A stretch of DNA of 49,081 nt, taken from contig CBIFVZ010000019.1 in NCBI GenBank assembly GCA_966185765.1, forward strand, positions 1 to 49,081, in the 5' to 3' direction. Position 1 is the first letter of the stretch, and every line of letters starts with the position of its first letter. This DNA is from CBIFVZ01 sp966185765 (GTDB lineage: Bacteria > Pseudomonadota > Gammaproteobacteria > Enterobacterales > Enterobacteriaceae). Under the pieces are notes generated by a model. It was given only the letters and a program-made list of their open reading frames with translations, was not told the origin of the DNA and searched no databases. A program made the position numbers and the translations under genes. Below, piece by piece: positions 8,256 to 16,576 of this stretch.

Positions 8256-8276
8256 AACGCTCCGGTTGGGAGCGTT
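8256..8276. terminator. Bidirectional terminator between deoR-type gene and speD
   Basis: Eight-bp stem AACGCTCC/GGAGCGTT with a GGTTG loop. The better T run is on the minus strand (complement of 8252-8257), so it mainly ends the speE-speD transcript; on the plus strand the tail is TTCTCTC. Confidence 0.85.
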
Positions 8277-8282
8277 CTCTCG

Positions 8283-9077
8283 TTATACGGCCGGAATATT
8301 ACGCCCGTAATAAATCTCGCGCATTTCCTTCCACAGCAGGTTGGTGATGTGATCGCGCTCCTGCTGGCTTAACTCTTCAGGTTTGGTGTGGAACATATAG
8401 TGCCTAAGGTCGAACTCCTTAAGCAGCATTTTGGTATGGAAAATATTTTCCTGATACACGTTCACGTCCACCATGTCGTACAGCGCCTTCATATCATCCG
8501 ACATAAAGTTCTGAATTGAGTTAATTTCATGGTCGATGAAATGCTTCATGCCGTTCACATCGCGGGTAAAGCCGCGCACGCGGTAGTCAACGGTCACGAT
8601 ATCGGACTCAAGCTGGTGAATCAGGTAGTTGAGTGCTTTAAGCGGTGAAATCACGCCGCAGGTAGACACTTCAATATCAGCACGGAACGTGCATAGCCCG
8701 CCTTCCGGGTGACTTTCCGGGTAGGTGTGCACACAGATATGGCTTTTATCAAGATGTGCGACCACCGTTTCTGGCAGCGGGCCGGGGTGCTCGGTTTTAT
8801 CAATAAGCGTTGGGTCGACAGGCTCTTCACTCACCAGAATGGTGACGCTGGCACCCTGTGGCTCGTAGTCCTGGCGGGCGATGTTAAGAATATTAGCGCC
8901 AATGATTGAGCAGGTTTCAGAGAGGATTTCTGTCAGGCGGTTGGCGTTATAGAGTTCGTCGATATACGCAATATAGCCATCGCGCTCTTCTGACGTTTTG
9001 GCATAACAGATGTCGTAGATACAAAAACTCAGGCTTTTGGTCAGGTTGTTAAAGCCGTGCAGCTTCAGTTTTTTCAA
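8283..9077 (-). CDS. speD: S-adenosylmethionine decarboxylase proenzyme
   Basis: Makes decarboxylated AdoMet, the aminopropyl donor for spermidine. 264 aa, the E. coli length. The proenzyme cleaves itself between Lys111 and Ser112 (HLDKSHICVH), Ser112 becoming the pyruvoyl cofactor of the alpha subunit; both residues are present. The segment TYPESHPEGG following it is conserved in the bacterial type. Start ATG at 9077; it lies 49 bases downstream of speE, forming the speE-speD operon that supplies the substrate for SpeE. Confidence 0.98.
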   Translation of the reverse strand: MKKLKLHGFNNLTKSLSFCIYDICYAKTSEERDGYIAYIDELYNANRLTEILSETCSIIGANILNIARQDYEPQGASVTILVSEEPVDPTLIDKTEHPGPLPETVVAHLDKSHICVHTYPESHPEGGLCTFRADIEVSTCGVISPLKALNYLIHQLESDIVTVDYRVRGFTRDVNGMKHFIDHEINSIQNFMSDDMKALYDMVDVNVYQENIFHTKMLLKEFDLRHYMFHTKPEELSQQERDHITNLLWKEMREIYYGRNIPAV

Positions 9078-9126
9078 TTTGGTTCACCCCCTTAGTCTGG
9101 ACATCGCCGGGTTGCCCCGGCGGGTT

Positions 9127-9984
9127 TCAGGTCGCCAGTGCGTCCTGTAAATACTGTGGTAGAGCGAAGGCCGCGCAGTGGACCGCCGGGTTGTAATAGC
9201 GACAGTGCAGGCCGGTGTGATGAAAGCGCGCCTGAATAGTGTCGGGGCGCAGGTGACGCAGTGCCTCGTTATCGGTCGCCCAGGCAAATGTCATGATGCC
9301 GCCGTAATAGGTCGGAATGGCAGCCTGGTAGAAGCTCACGTCTTTAAAATACGGGCCAAGCCGTTGGTGGCTATTGAGCACTTCGTCCTGTTGCAAAAAG
9401 CTCACGCCGTTTTGTGCCACAAACACGCCGCCGGGATTGAGGATGCGTTTGCAGCCTTCATAAAATGCAGATGTAAACAGGCCTTCACCCGGGCCGATAG
9501 GGTCAGTGCAGTCAGAAATAATGACATCAAACGTTTGCGTCGTCTGACTGACAAAATTCACGCCATCGTCGATAACCAGATGAAAGCGCGGATCGTCGTA
9601 GGCGCCATTACTGTGGTCAGGCAGGTACTGGCGACAGAAGGCCACTACGCTTGCATCAATTTCCACCATCGTAATGCTCTCTACGCTTTGATGGCGTGTG
9701 ACTTCACGCAGCATGCCGCCGTCGCCACCGCCGATAATCAGCACGCGTTTTGCCTGGCCGTGAGCCAGTAGCGGAACGTGGGTCATCATTTCGTGATAGA
9801 TGAACTCATCGCGCTCGGTGGTTTGCACCACGCCGTCCAGCGCCATGATGCGACCAAAGGCGGCGTTTTCGAAGATGATTAAATCCTGGTGGCTGGTCTT
9901 CTCATGGTAGAGCACGTTGTCGACGCTAAAGTACTGGCCAAAGCTGTCGTGCAGCGTTTCCTGCCACTGATGTCTGTCGGACAC
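9127..9984 (-). CDS. speE: Spermidine synthase
   Basis: Transfers the aminopropyl group from decarboxylated AdoMet to putrescine. 285 aa (E. coli 288). I chose the GTG at 9984 because AAGGAGG (complement of 9993-9999) lies 8 bases upstream and the protein begins SDRHQWQETLHDSFGQYF as in the family; longer in-frame starts would add 23 unconserved residues. Visible: the Rossmann glycine motif LIIGGGDGGMLRE, the acidic VEIDASV, and DCTDPIGPGEGLFT that holds substrate. First gene of the speED operon, 79 bases after yacC. Confidence 0.97.
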   Translation of the reverse strand: MSDRHQWQETLHDSFGQYFSVDNVLYHEKTSHQDLIIFENAAFGRIMALDGVVQTTERDEFIYHEMMTHVPLLAHGQAKRVLIIGGGDGGMLREVTRHQSVESITMVEIDASVVAFCRQYLPDHSNGAYDDPRFHLVIDDGVNFVSQTTQTFDVIISDCTDPIGPGEGLFTSAFYEGCKRILNPGGVFVAQNGVSFLQQDEVLNSHQRLGPYFKDVSFYQAAIPTYYGGIMTFAWATDNEALRHLRPDTIQARFHHTGLHCRYYNPAVHCAAFALPQYLQDALAT

Positions 9985-10063
9985 TGGCGGTTCCTCCTTC
10001 GTTAATACGCGCAACGGGCGCGCAATGACGGCTAACTCTCTGCAAGGATGCACGTTATAGGGG

Positions 10064-10411
10064 TTATTTCACCATCGCCAGCAGGCTCAGGGAATCACGG
10101 GCGAGGGCTTTGCATTTTTTAGACGTGGGCACGGCAATACCGCTGAGATCGCGGTAGCTGTCTTCACCCAGTGCTTTCATATTAAAGCTGTCGTAATTGC
10201 TCAGATCCCACTGATTTTGCTGGGCAAAAAATACCAGCGCACGGCGTATCTGATAGTTAGGCATATTCTGATAGCCGCAGTCGTTTTTCAGGAAAACAAA
10301 AACAGCGGTAAGATCGGCCATATCTTCCGCCTCTGACTCACTCAGCGCCTGGCTTGCGCCGGAAAATCCCAGTAATCCACCAAATACCAATAACCTGACA
10401 AACTTCTTCAT
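10064..10411 (-). CDS. yacC: Periplasmic protein YacC (pilotin-like)
   Basis: 115-aa exported protein matching E. coli YacC across its length. A Sec signal peptide MKKFVRLLVFGGLLGFSGA is followed by likely cleavage after ASQA. The mature part has two cysteines (NDCGY and KKCKAL), which may form a disulphide. The ATG at 10411 was preferred over the GTG four codons upstream because it gives the family start and a normal signal peptide. The fold is related to type II secretion pilotins (GspS/AspS-like) by family knowledge; no secretion genes are nearby. Lies upstream of speE, same strand. Confidence 0.9.
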   Translation of the reverse strand: MKKFVRLLVFGGLLGFSGASQALSESEAEDMADLTAVFVFLKNDCGYQNMPNYQIRRALVFFAQQNQWDLSNYDSFNMKALGEDSYRDLSGIAVPTSKKCKALARDSLSLLAMVK

Positions 10412-10493
10412 CGCGACTACCACTATTTAACAGGTAACAAACGTTAGCACACTTCGCGAGGCCTGGACGACCATTAATTATCTGAAGGCAAAC

Positions 10494-10524
10494 TTGACCT
10501 TGACGTTAGTGGAAGGTTTATCCT
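10494..10524 (+). promoter_or_regulatory. CueR-type cueO promoter
   Basis: TTGACC (10494-10499), an unusually long 19-bp spacer, then TATCCT (10519-10524). An inverted repeat ACCTT...AAGGT spans the spacer (10498-10517). The overlong spacer with a dyad is the hallmark of MerR-family activation and closely resembles the E. coli cueO promoter, which CueR opens when it binds Cu(I). Confidence 0.85.
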
Positions 10525-10556
10525 CGCGAGGTTTTCTCTAAGAGAAGGATCTGATG

Positions 10557-12170
10557 ATGCATCGCCGAGACTTTATTAAGTATTCTGCCGCGCTGGGTGC
10601 GTTGAGCGCCTTCCCGCTGCTCAACCGTGCCGCGTTTGCCGCTGAGCGCCCGGGTTTACCCATTCCACCGCTGCTTGAACCTGATGCCACCAGCCGCATC
10701 CGCCTGGCCGCGCGCGCCGGGAAGACCGCGTTTGCTGGTAAGCCGGTAACGACCTGGGGCTACAATGGCTCTCTACTGGGTCCGGCGCTGCGCTTACAGC
10801 AGGGCAAGCAGGTCCATATTGATATCCACAATACTTTGCCTGAAGCGACCACGGTACACTGGCACGGACTGGAAATCCCCGGCGACGTGGACGGTGGCCC
10901 GCAGGGCGTGATTGCGCCAGGTGCACAGCGCAGCGTGTCGTTCACCCCACAGCAGCGTGCCGCTACCTGCTGGTTCCATCCTCATCAGCATGGCAAAACC
11001 GGCGCACAGGTCGCGATGGGGCTGGCGGGGCTGGTGCTGATTGAGGACAGTGAACTCAAAAGTCTGATGCTGCCACAGAAGTGGGGCATGGATGACGTGC
11101 CGTTGGTTATTCAGGACAAACGCTTTGGGGCGGATGGCGAAATTGACTATCAGCTCGACGTGATGAGCGCCGCAGTAGGTTGGTTTGGCGACACGCTGTT
11201 GTGCAATGGCGCAGTGTATCCGCAACATGCGGCTCCGCGTGGCTGGCTGCGCCTGCGTTTGCTCAACGGCTGTAACGCACGTTCGCTCAGGATTGCGGCC
11301 AGCGATAATCGCCCGCTGTATGTCATTGGCAGTGACGGTGGCCTTTTGGGCGAACCGGTGAAGCTGACCGAACTGCCCATGCTGATGGGCGAGCGCTTTG
11401 AGGTGCTGGTGCAGATTCGCGATGATAAACCGTTTGATATTGTCACCCTGCTGGTGACGCAAATGGGCATGAATGTCGCGCCGTTTGATAAGCCGCAGCC
11501 GATTGTGCGCATCCAGCCAGTAAATGTGTTTGGCACGGGCACGTTGCCGGACAAGCTCGCTGAAATGCCAGCCATTCCTGCTATTGATAGCGCGCCGCAG
11601 CGCCTGCTGCAGCTGACGATGGACCCGATGCTCGACATGATGGGCATGCAGGCGCTGGAGAAAAAATACGGTAAGCAGGCCACCGCAGGGATGGACCACG
11701 GCGCGATGGGCCACGGTCAGATGCCGATAGCGCAGATGGACCACGCCGGGATGCATCATGGTTCCCAGGCCTCAGGCATGGACCACAGCGCGATGGGACA
11801 TGGTGCCGGTATGGCGGGCTTTGATTTGATGAACGCTAACAAAATCAACGGCAAAGCGTTTGATATGAAGACGCCTGCGTTTAACGTCGCACGCGGTCAG
11901 TACGAGCGTTGGACCCTTTCCGGGGAAGGCGACATGATGCTGCACCCGTTCCATATTCACGGCACCCAGTTCCGCATTCTGTCTGAAAACGGTAAACCGC
12001 CCGCACCGCACCGCAGCGGCTGGAAGGATATTGTGTCGGTCGATGGCGCGCGCAGCGAAGTGCTGGTGCGCTTTGACCATACGGCGTCAGGGGATCAGGC
12101 GTATATGGCGCATTGCCATCTGCTCGAGCATGAGGACACCGGGATGATGCTTGGGTTTACGGTGAGTTAA
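10557..12170 (+). CDS. cueO: Multicopper oxidase CueO
   Basis: Periplasmic cuprous oxidase that protects against copper. 537 aa, about 21 longer than E. coli CueO (516). A Tat signal peptide with RRDFIK (3-8) exports the folded enzyme, with cleavage after AFA. Copper ligands: HWHG (about 101-104), CWFHPHQHG (about 138-146), HPFHIHG and HCHLLEHEDTGM near the C-terminus. The extra length lies in the Met/His-rich insert over the substrate copper site (residues 379-420), which carries three MDHxxMxHG-type units. ATG 10557 was chosen over the adjacent ATG at 10554 for its 7-base spacing from AAGGA and the family start. Confidence 0.97.
   Translation: MHRRDFIKYSAALGALSAFPLLNRAAFAAERPGLPIPPLLEPDATSRIRLAARAGKTAFAGKPVTTWGYNGSLLGPALRLQQGKQVHIDIHNTLPEATTVHWHGLEIPGDVDGGPQGVIAPGAQRSVSFTPQQRAATCWFHPHQHGKTGAQVAMGLAGLVLIEDSELKSLMLPQKWGMDDVPLVIQDKRFGADGEIDYQLDVMSAAVGWFGDTLLCNGAVYPQHAAPRGWLRLRLLNGCNARSLRIAASDNRPLYVIGSDGGLLGEPVKLTELPMLMGERFEVLVQIRDDKPFDIVTLLVTQMGMNVAPFDKPQPIVRIQPVNVFGTGTLPDKLAEMPAIPAIDSAPQRLLQLTMDPMLDMMGMQALEKKYGKQATAGMDHGAMGHGQMPIAQMDHAGMHHGSQASGMDHSAMGHGAGMAGFDLMNANKINGKAFDMKTPAFNVARGQYERWTLSGEGDMMLHPFHIHGTQFRILSENGKPPAPHRSGWKDIVSVDGARSEVLVRFDHTASGDQAYMAHCHLLEHEDTGMMLGFTVS
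11691..11820 (+). repeat. Triplicated Met/His-rich coding repeat in cueO
   Basis: Three imperfect in-frame units beginning ATGGACCAC at 11691, 11736 and 11778, each encoding Met-Asp-His, then Met and His-Gly. They form the copper-rich methionine insert of CueO. Probably grown by local duplication. Confidence 0.8.
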
Positions 12171-12252
12171 GAGGACTAACGGGATAGATAGCCCCATGTG
12201 CTCATCACACTTGTCATGGATGGCACAGTTAGACTTGATGTATACACGTAAT

Positions 12253-12275
12253 AAAGCCCCTCCGTGAGGGGCTTT
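12253..12275. terminator. Bidirectional terminator between cueO and gcd
   Basis: Ten-bp perfect stem AAAGCCCCTC/GAGGGGCTTT with a CGT loop, between converging genes. T-rich tails on both strands are short, so it probably serves both. Confidence 0.85.
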
Positions 12276-12292
12276 AGTTGTTTTATCGCGAG

Positions 12293-14677
12293 TTACTCCT
12301 CATCTGGCAGCGCGTAAGCGACGATATAGTCGCCCATCTTCGTGCCAAACGAGCCGTGGCCACCTGCGGCAATCACCACATACTGTTTGCCATTGGCTTC
12401 ATAGGTCATCGGTGTGGCCTGGCCGCCTGCGGGCAGACGTGCCTGCCACAGTTTCTCACCGTTGGTCATGTTGTAGGCACGGATGTAGTTATCGGCCGTT
12501 GCGCCAATGAACAGGACGTTGCCTGCGGTGGAAATCGGGCCACCCAGCATCGGCATCCCCATGTTAAACGGCACCGGGAAGGGCATCGGGAACGGCATGC
12601 TGTCACGCGGCGTACCGATGCGTTTTTTCCAGACAATCTGGTGCGTTTTGAGGTCGATACCGGAGATGTAGCCCCAGGCCGGTTGTTTGCACGGCAGGCC
12701 GAACGGTGACAGGAACGGGTTGAGTGTGACGCCAAACGGCACGCCGTACTGCGGCTGAATACCGGACTCAGTACCTGAACCTTTCGCGCCTTCAGGTGGC
12801 TCCATCGGGTTACCTGGACCACGCGGCATCAGTTTAGAGACAAACGGCAGCGCCATTGGGTTGGCAATCGCCACCTGGCGGTTCGGGTCAACAGAAATAC
12901 CACCCCATTCGAACATACCGAGGTTGCCCGGGAATACCAGCGTGCCCTGTTCAGACGGCGGCGTGAAGGTGCCTTCATAGCGCAGGCCCTGGAAAATCAC
13001 GCGGCACACCAGCTGGTCGTACATCGTCGCGCCCCACATATCCGCGCCGCTCAGCTTCTTCTCCGGGCGGAAAGTGAGTTCAGAGAACGGCTGCGTGGGT
13101 GAAAGCCAGTCGCCTTTGGCCGGGCCTTGCGGAACCGGGCGTTCAGGTGCCGGAACCACCAGCTTACCGTTACGTCTGTCCAGCACGAACAGGTTGCCGG
13201 TTTTGGCCGGAACGTAAATCACCGGTACGGTATTGCCGTCTTTATCGGTGATGTCGGCAAGCGTCGGCTGAGACGGTAAGTCCATATCCCACAGGTCGTG
13301 ATGCACGGTCTGATAGGACCAGGCGAGCTTCCCGGTGGAGGCGTTTAGCGCGAGGATAGAACTTGCATAGCGCTCCTGCTCCGGCGTGCGGTTGCCGCCC
13401 CAGATATCCGGTGTGGAAACCCCCATCGGCAGATACACCAGATCCAGCTTTTCATCGTACACCGCCGGCGCCCAGGAGTTAGGCGAGTTGGGGGTGAAGT
13501 GATGCTCGTCCGACGGAATGGCATTCGGGTCTTTGGCACCCGGATCGAACGCCCACAGCAGCTTGCCGGTATTGATGTCAAAGCCACGAATCACGCCAGA
13601 CGGCTCGCGGGTGGAGAAGTTATCGGTCACTGCCCCAGCAATGATAATCACGCTGTCGGTCACAACCGGCGGCGAGGTTGGCTCATACATGCCAGGCGTG
13701 GTGACCGGCATATTGGTTTGCAGGTTCAACATGCCTTTGTTAGCAAAGCTTTCGCATGGCTTACCGTTGTCGGCGTTAATGGCAAACAGGCGGCCATCAT
13801 TCACCGGCAGAATAATGCGGCGCGGGCATGCTGCCGCGACGTCTGCGTTTGCATTATCTGCACGCATTTCGTGATAAGACACGCCGCGACAGGTCACATG
13901 CTGGAACGACGGATCGGTTTTCAACTGCGGATCAAAGTGCCATTTCTCTTTACCGGTAGCGGCATCAAGCGCAAACAGACGCTGGTGTGCGGTGCACAGA
14001 TACAGCGTGTCGCCCACTTTAATTGGGGTCACTTCGTTAGTGATTTCACCCGGATCGGTCGGTAAACGCAGATCGCCTGTGCGGAAGACCCAGGCTTCTT
14101 TCAGTTTGTGAACGTTATCCGCTGTAATTTGCTTAAGCGGTGAGAAACGCTGGCCTTCCTGGGTGCGCGCGTAGGCAGGCCAGTCAGCGTCAGCAATGCC
14201 CTCTGCGGCTGTGCTGGCAGTAACGTCAGTGGGCAGCGTGCCGTTGATTTCCTGCGGATCGTTAAAACCCGCCCATACCAGGATAGCGGCGGTAATCAGC
14301 AGTGACATCAGCAGTGAAGGCACGGCGGCGCGCGCCGGAGTAAGTTTGCGCCAGACAAACGGCAGCAGCAGCCAGACACCAAAGAACACCAGCACGTCGC
14401 AGCGCGGCGTAAGCGCCCAGAAGTCGAAGCCAACTTCCCAGATGCCCCACAGCATGGTGCACAACAGCAGCGCGGCATAAAGCCAGAGCGCGGCGGCACG
14501 TCTGCGCCACAGCAGCCAGGCAGTAATTAACATTACGATACCGGCCAGCGGGTAATACCACGAGCCGCCAACGGCGACGAGCCAGATACCGCCCACCAGA
14601 AGATAGAGTCCTGTCAGCAGCGCAAATAGCGCTGAAAGCGCCACAATGACGCGTGACTGCAGTTTTTTACTTTCCAT
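12293..14677 (-). CDS. gcd: PQQ-dependent membrane glucose dehydrogenase
   Basis: Oxidises glucose to gluconolactone on the periplasmic face and passes electrons to ubiquinone. 794 aa (E. coli 796). The first about 140 residues hold five membrane helices with the conserved GIWEVGFDFWALTPR loop; the rest is the eight-bladed beta-propeller quinoprotein domain. Visible: the active-site segment TTPDIWGGN-type (here STPDIWGGNRTPEQER) carrying the catalytic Asp, and repeated propeller motifs such as GKEKWHFDP and GKLAWSYQT. No pqq genes are in the window, so whether cofactor is made cannot be told. Upstream is a perfect CRP site. Confidence 0.97.
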   Translation of the reverse strand: MESKKLQSRVIVALSALFALLTGLYLLVGGIWLVAVGGSWYYPLAGIVMLITAWLLWRRRAAALWLYAALLLCTMLWGIWEVGFDFWALTPRCDVLVFFGVWLLLPFVWRKLTPARAAVPSLLMSLLITAAILVWAGFNDPQEINGTLPTDVTASTAAEGIADADWPAYARTQEGQRFSPLKQITADNVHKLKEAWVFRTGDLRLPTDPGEITNEVTPIKVGDTLYLCTAHQRLFALDAATGKEKWHFDPQLKTDPSFQHVTCRGVSYHEMRADNANADVAAACPRRIILPVNDGRLFAINADNGKPCESFANKGMLNLQTNMPVTTPGMYEPTSPPVVTDSVIIIAGAVTDNFSTREPSGVIRGFDINTGKLLWAFDPGAKDPNAIPSDEHHFTPNSPNSWAPAVYDEKLDLVYLPMGVSTPDIWGGNRTPEQERYASSILALNASTGKLAWSYQTVHHDLWDMDLPSQPTLADITDKDGNTVPVIYVPAKTGNLFVLDRRNGKLVVPAPERPVPQGPAKGDWLSPTQPFSELTFRPEKKLSGADMWGATMYDQLVCRVIFQGLRYEGTFTPPSEQGTLVFPGNLGMFEWGGISVDPNRQVAIANPMALPFVSKLMPRGPGNPMEPPEGAKGSGTESGIQPQYGVPFGVTLNPFLSPFGLPCKQPAWGYISGIDLKTHQIVWKKRIGTPRDSMPFPMPFPVPFNMGMPMLGGPISTAGNVLFIGATADNYIRAYNMTNGEKLWQARLPAGGQATPMTYEANGKQYVVIAAGGHGSFGTKMGDYIVAYALPDEE

Positions 14678-14730
14678 TATTCATTACACTCAGTGTTTTT
14701 TAGTAGCAACTAATTATAGTTATTAACAAG

Positions 14731-14746
14731 TGTGAGCTTTGTCACA
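14731..14746. promoter_or_regulatory. Perfect CRP binding site upstream of gcd
   Basis: TGTGA-N6-TCACA with both half-sites perfect. If gcd transcription starts about 7 bases beyond the TATAAT at 14713-14718, the site is centred near -32, overlapping the polymerase -35 contact, which fits repression by cAMP-CRP as reported for E. coli gcd. Confidence 0.75.
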
Positions 14747-15013
14747 AAAAGAGCTTTGGTGAGCATAAAGAAGGAAGAAGCGGGCAATCGCAAAATAAAC
14801 GTTTGTATGCTGTTTTTATCCTTTACGACCAGCCGCTTCGCTAATGCCTTGTTAATAGTATGGATTTTGGCATTTTAACGAGCATATTAATTTTTTGATG
14901 TGACCTATTTTATTCTGCAAAAAAGCAGCGTTAACAGGTTTACGACTAAAGTGGATATCGTGAATGCATTGCTTTCGAAGGGTGTCAGGCTTTTTTATTC
15001 CTGAGGCCGATAC

Positions 15014-15022
15014 TGCTATACT
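15014..15022 (+). promoter_or_regulatory. Extended -10 element, likely hpt promoter
   Basis: TG-C-TATACT, an extended -10 hexamer about 105 bases upstream of hpt. No good -35 is seen, which extended -10 promoters can lack. Confidence 0.45.
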
Positions 15023-15126
15023 CGCGTGCTTTCGTTGTTCTCACGCTTGTCGCAACGGGCCGGAAACCAGCGCTGTTGAGTCAAAAAGCGTGAAATAGCT
15101 GATAATCATCAGTGAGATACCAGAGA

Positions 15127-15663
15127 ATGAAACATACTGTAGAAGTGATGATCCCTGAAGCGGACATCAAAGCACGCATTGCAGAACTGGGCAAAGAAAT
15201 CACCGAACGCTATCGCGACAGCGGCAGCGATATGGTGCTGGTGGGACTGCTGCGCGGATCTTTTATGTTCATGGCGGATCTGTGCCGTGAAGTTCAGGTG
15301 AGTCATGAAGTCGACTTTATGACCGCCTCCAGCTACGGCAGCGGTATGTCGACGACCCGTGATGTGAAAATCCTCAAGGATCTGGATGAAGACATTCGTG
15401 GTAAGGATGTGCTTATTGTTGAAGATATTATCGACTCCGGTAATACGCTTAGCCGTGTGCGCGAGATCCTGCGCCTGCGTGAGCCAAAATCACTGGCTAT
15501 CTGTACGCTGCTTGATAAACCGGAGCGTCGCGAAGTTGACGTGAATGTGGAGTTCGTCGGCTTCACGATTCCTGACGAATTTGTGGTGGGTTACGGTATT
15601 GACTACGCCCAGCGCTATCGCCATCTGCCTTACGTAGGCAAAGTGATTCTGCTGGACGAATAA
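15127..15663 (+). CDS. hpt: Hypoxanthine phosphoribosyltransferase
   Basis: Purine salvage: hypoxanthine (and less well guanine) plus PRPP to the nucleotide. 178 aa from the ATG at 15127, the E. coli length and start (MKHTVEVMIPEA). The PRPP loop VLIVEDIIDSGNT lies at about 99-111, and FVVGYGIDYAQRYRHLPYVG near the C-terminus carries the purine-binding residues. Single-gene unit, converging on can. Confidence 0.98.
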   Translation: MKHTVEVMIPEADIKARIAELGKEITERYRDSGSDMVLVGLLRGSFMFMADLCREVQVSHEVDFMTASSYGSGMSTTRDVKILKDLDEDIRGKDVLIVEDIIDSGNTLSRVREILRLREPKSLAICTLLDKPERREVDVNVEFVGFTIPDEFVVGYGIDYAQRYRHLPYVGKVILLDE

Positions 15664-15677
15664 ATTAACGGATGTGA

Positions 15678-15700
15678 AAAAGGGGGCTTAGCCCCCTTTT
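15678..15700. terminator. Bidirectional terminator between hpt and can
   Basis: Ten-bp stem AAAAGGGGGC/GCCCCCTTTT with a TTA loop, located between converging genes; T runs on both strands are built into the stem ends. Confidence 0.93.
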
Positions 15701-15701
15701 C

Positions 15702-16364
15702 TTATTTGTGGTTGTGATGCACACGTTTGAGGTTGGACATGCCGTTGCGGTATTGCTGCTCCAGCGTTTCGCGGCTGGTGGCAGTGACATCCAGGTCGCG
15801 CAACAGGCCGTCATGAATACCGTAAACCCAACCGTGCACGCTCACCTTCTGACCGCGTTTCCACGCTGATTGCATAATCGTGGAGTGACCCAGGTTGTAT
15901 ACCTGCTCCATCACGTTAAGCTCGCACAGCGTATCCATTCGTTGCTCCTGCGGCAGCTCGCCCAGCAGCGTGCTGTGCTTAAACCAGATGTCGCGAATGT
16001 GCAGCAGCCAGTTGTTAATCAGGCCAAGCTCAGGGTTGGTGACCGCAGCCTGTACACCGCCGCAGCCGTAGTGGCCGCAGATAATGATGTGCTCTACTTC
16101 CAGTACGTCAACCGCGTACTGCACCACAGACAGACAGTTAAGATCGGTGTGAATGACCAGGTTTGCCACATTACGATGCACAAACAGTTCACCCGGCTCC
16201 AGGCCCGTCAGGCGTTCAGCAGGAACGCGACTGTCGGAACAACCAATCCATAGAAAGCGCGGCTTTTGTGCCTGCGCCAGCTGCTCAAAGAAGCCGGGAT
16301 CCTCTTCCACCAGCAGTTTAGACCAGACTTTGTTATTGCTGATGAGTGTTTCGATATCTTTCAT
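15702..16364 (-). CDS. can: Beta-class carbonic anhydrase
   Basis: Interconverts CO2 and bicarbonate, supplying bicarbonate for carboxylases; essential in air for E. coli. 220 aa, the E. coli length. Zinc ligands are all present: Cys42 and Asp44 (GCSDSRVPAE), His98 and Cys101 (CGHYGCGG). Cytosolic. Alone on its strand between hpt and yadG. Confidence 0.98.
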   Translation of the reverse strand: MKDIETLISNNKVWSKLLVEEDPGFFEQLAQAQKPRFLWIGCSDSRVPAERLTGLEPGELFVHRNVANLVIHTDLNCLSVVQYAVDVLEVEHIIICGHYGCGGVQAAVTNPELGLINNWLLHIRDIWFKHSTLLGELPQEQRMDTLCELNVMEQVYNLGHSTIMQSAWKRGQKVSVHGWVYGIHDGLLRDLDVTATSRETLEQQYRNGMSNLKRVHHNHK

Positions 16365-16576
16365 GAGTGGTTAACAACCTGTAACCGAATTAGTGCGTTG
16401 GGGTAATATAGGGCAACTCAACTTTTTTTTAAACCTGCTATGCATTCTTCGGCTAACACTGGTAGCCCGGTGTCGGTGCTAAAATACGTCGGCCTCCTGT
16501 ATTTCTGGGGCTGCCGCCTTGTATTGAAAGATGCGTTCAGGGCACAGAGTGATAACTAAAAGGCTACTCATTATCT

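Larger units (their letters stand above)
14678..15126. other. Divergent gcd/hpt intergenic region (449 bases)
   Basis: No coding sequence seen. Holds a likely gcd -10 hexamer on the minus strand (TATAAT, complement of 14713-14718), the CRP site at 14731-14746, an AT-rich middle, and a likely hpt extended -10 (TGCTATACT, 15014-15022). About 250 bases between these signals are unexplained. Confidence 0.6.

Noticed and set aside
10794..11759. 321-codon open frame on the minus strand within cueO
   Set aside because: Shadow of the CueO reading frame; His-rich translation only mirrors the Met/His repeat DNA.
14768..14784. AAAGAAGGAAGAAGC near gcd as a third copy of the 52-bp element
   Set aside because: Only the purine core is shared by chance; there is no complementary arm nearby.
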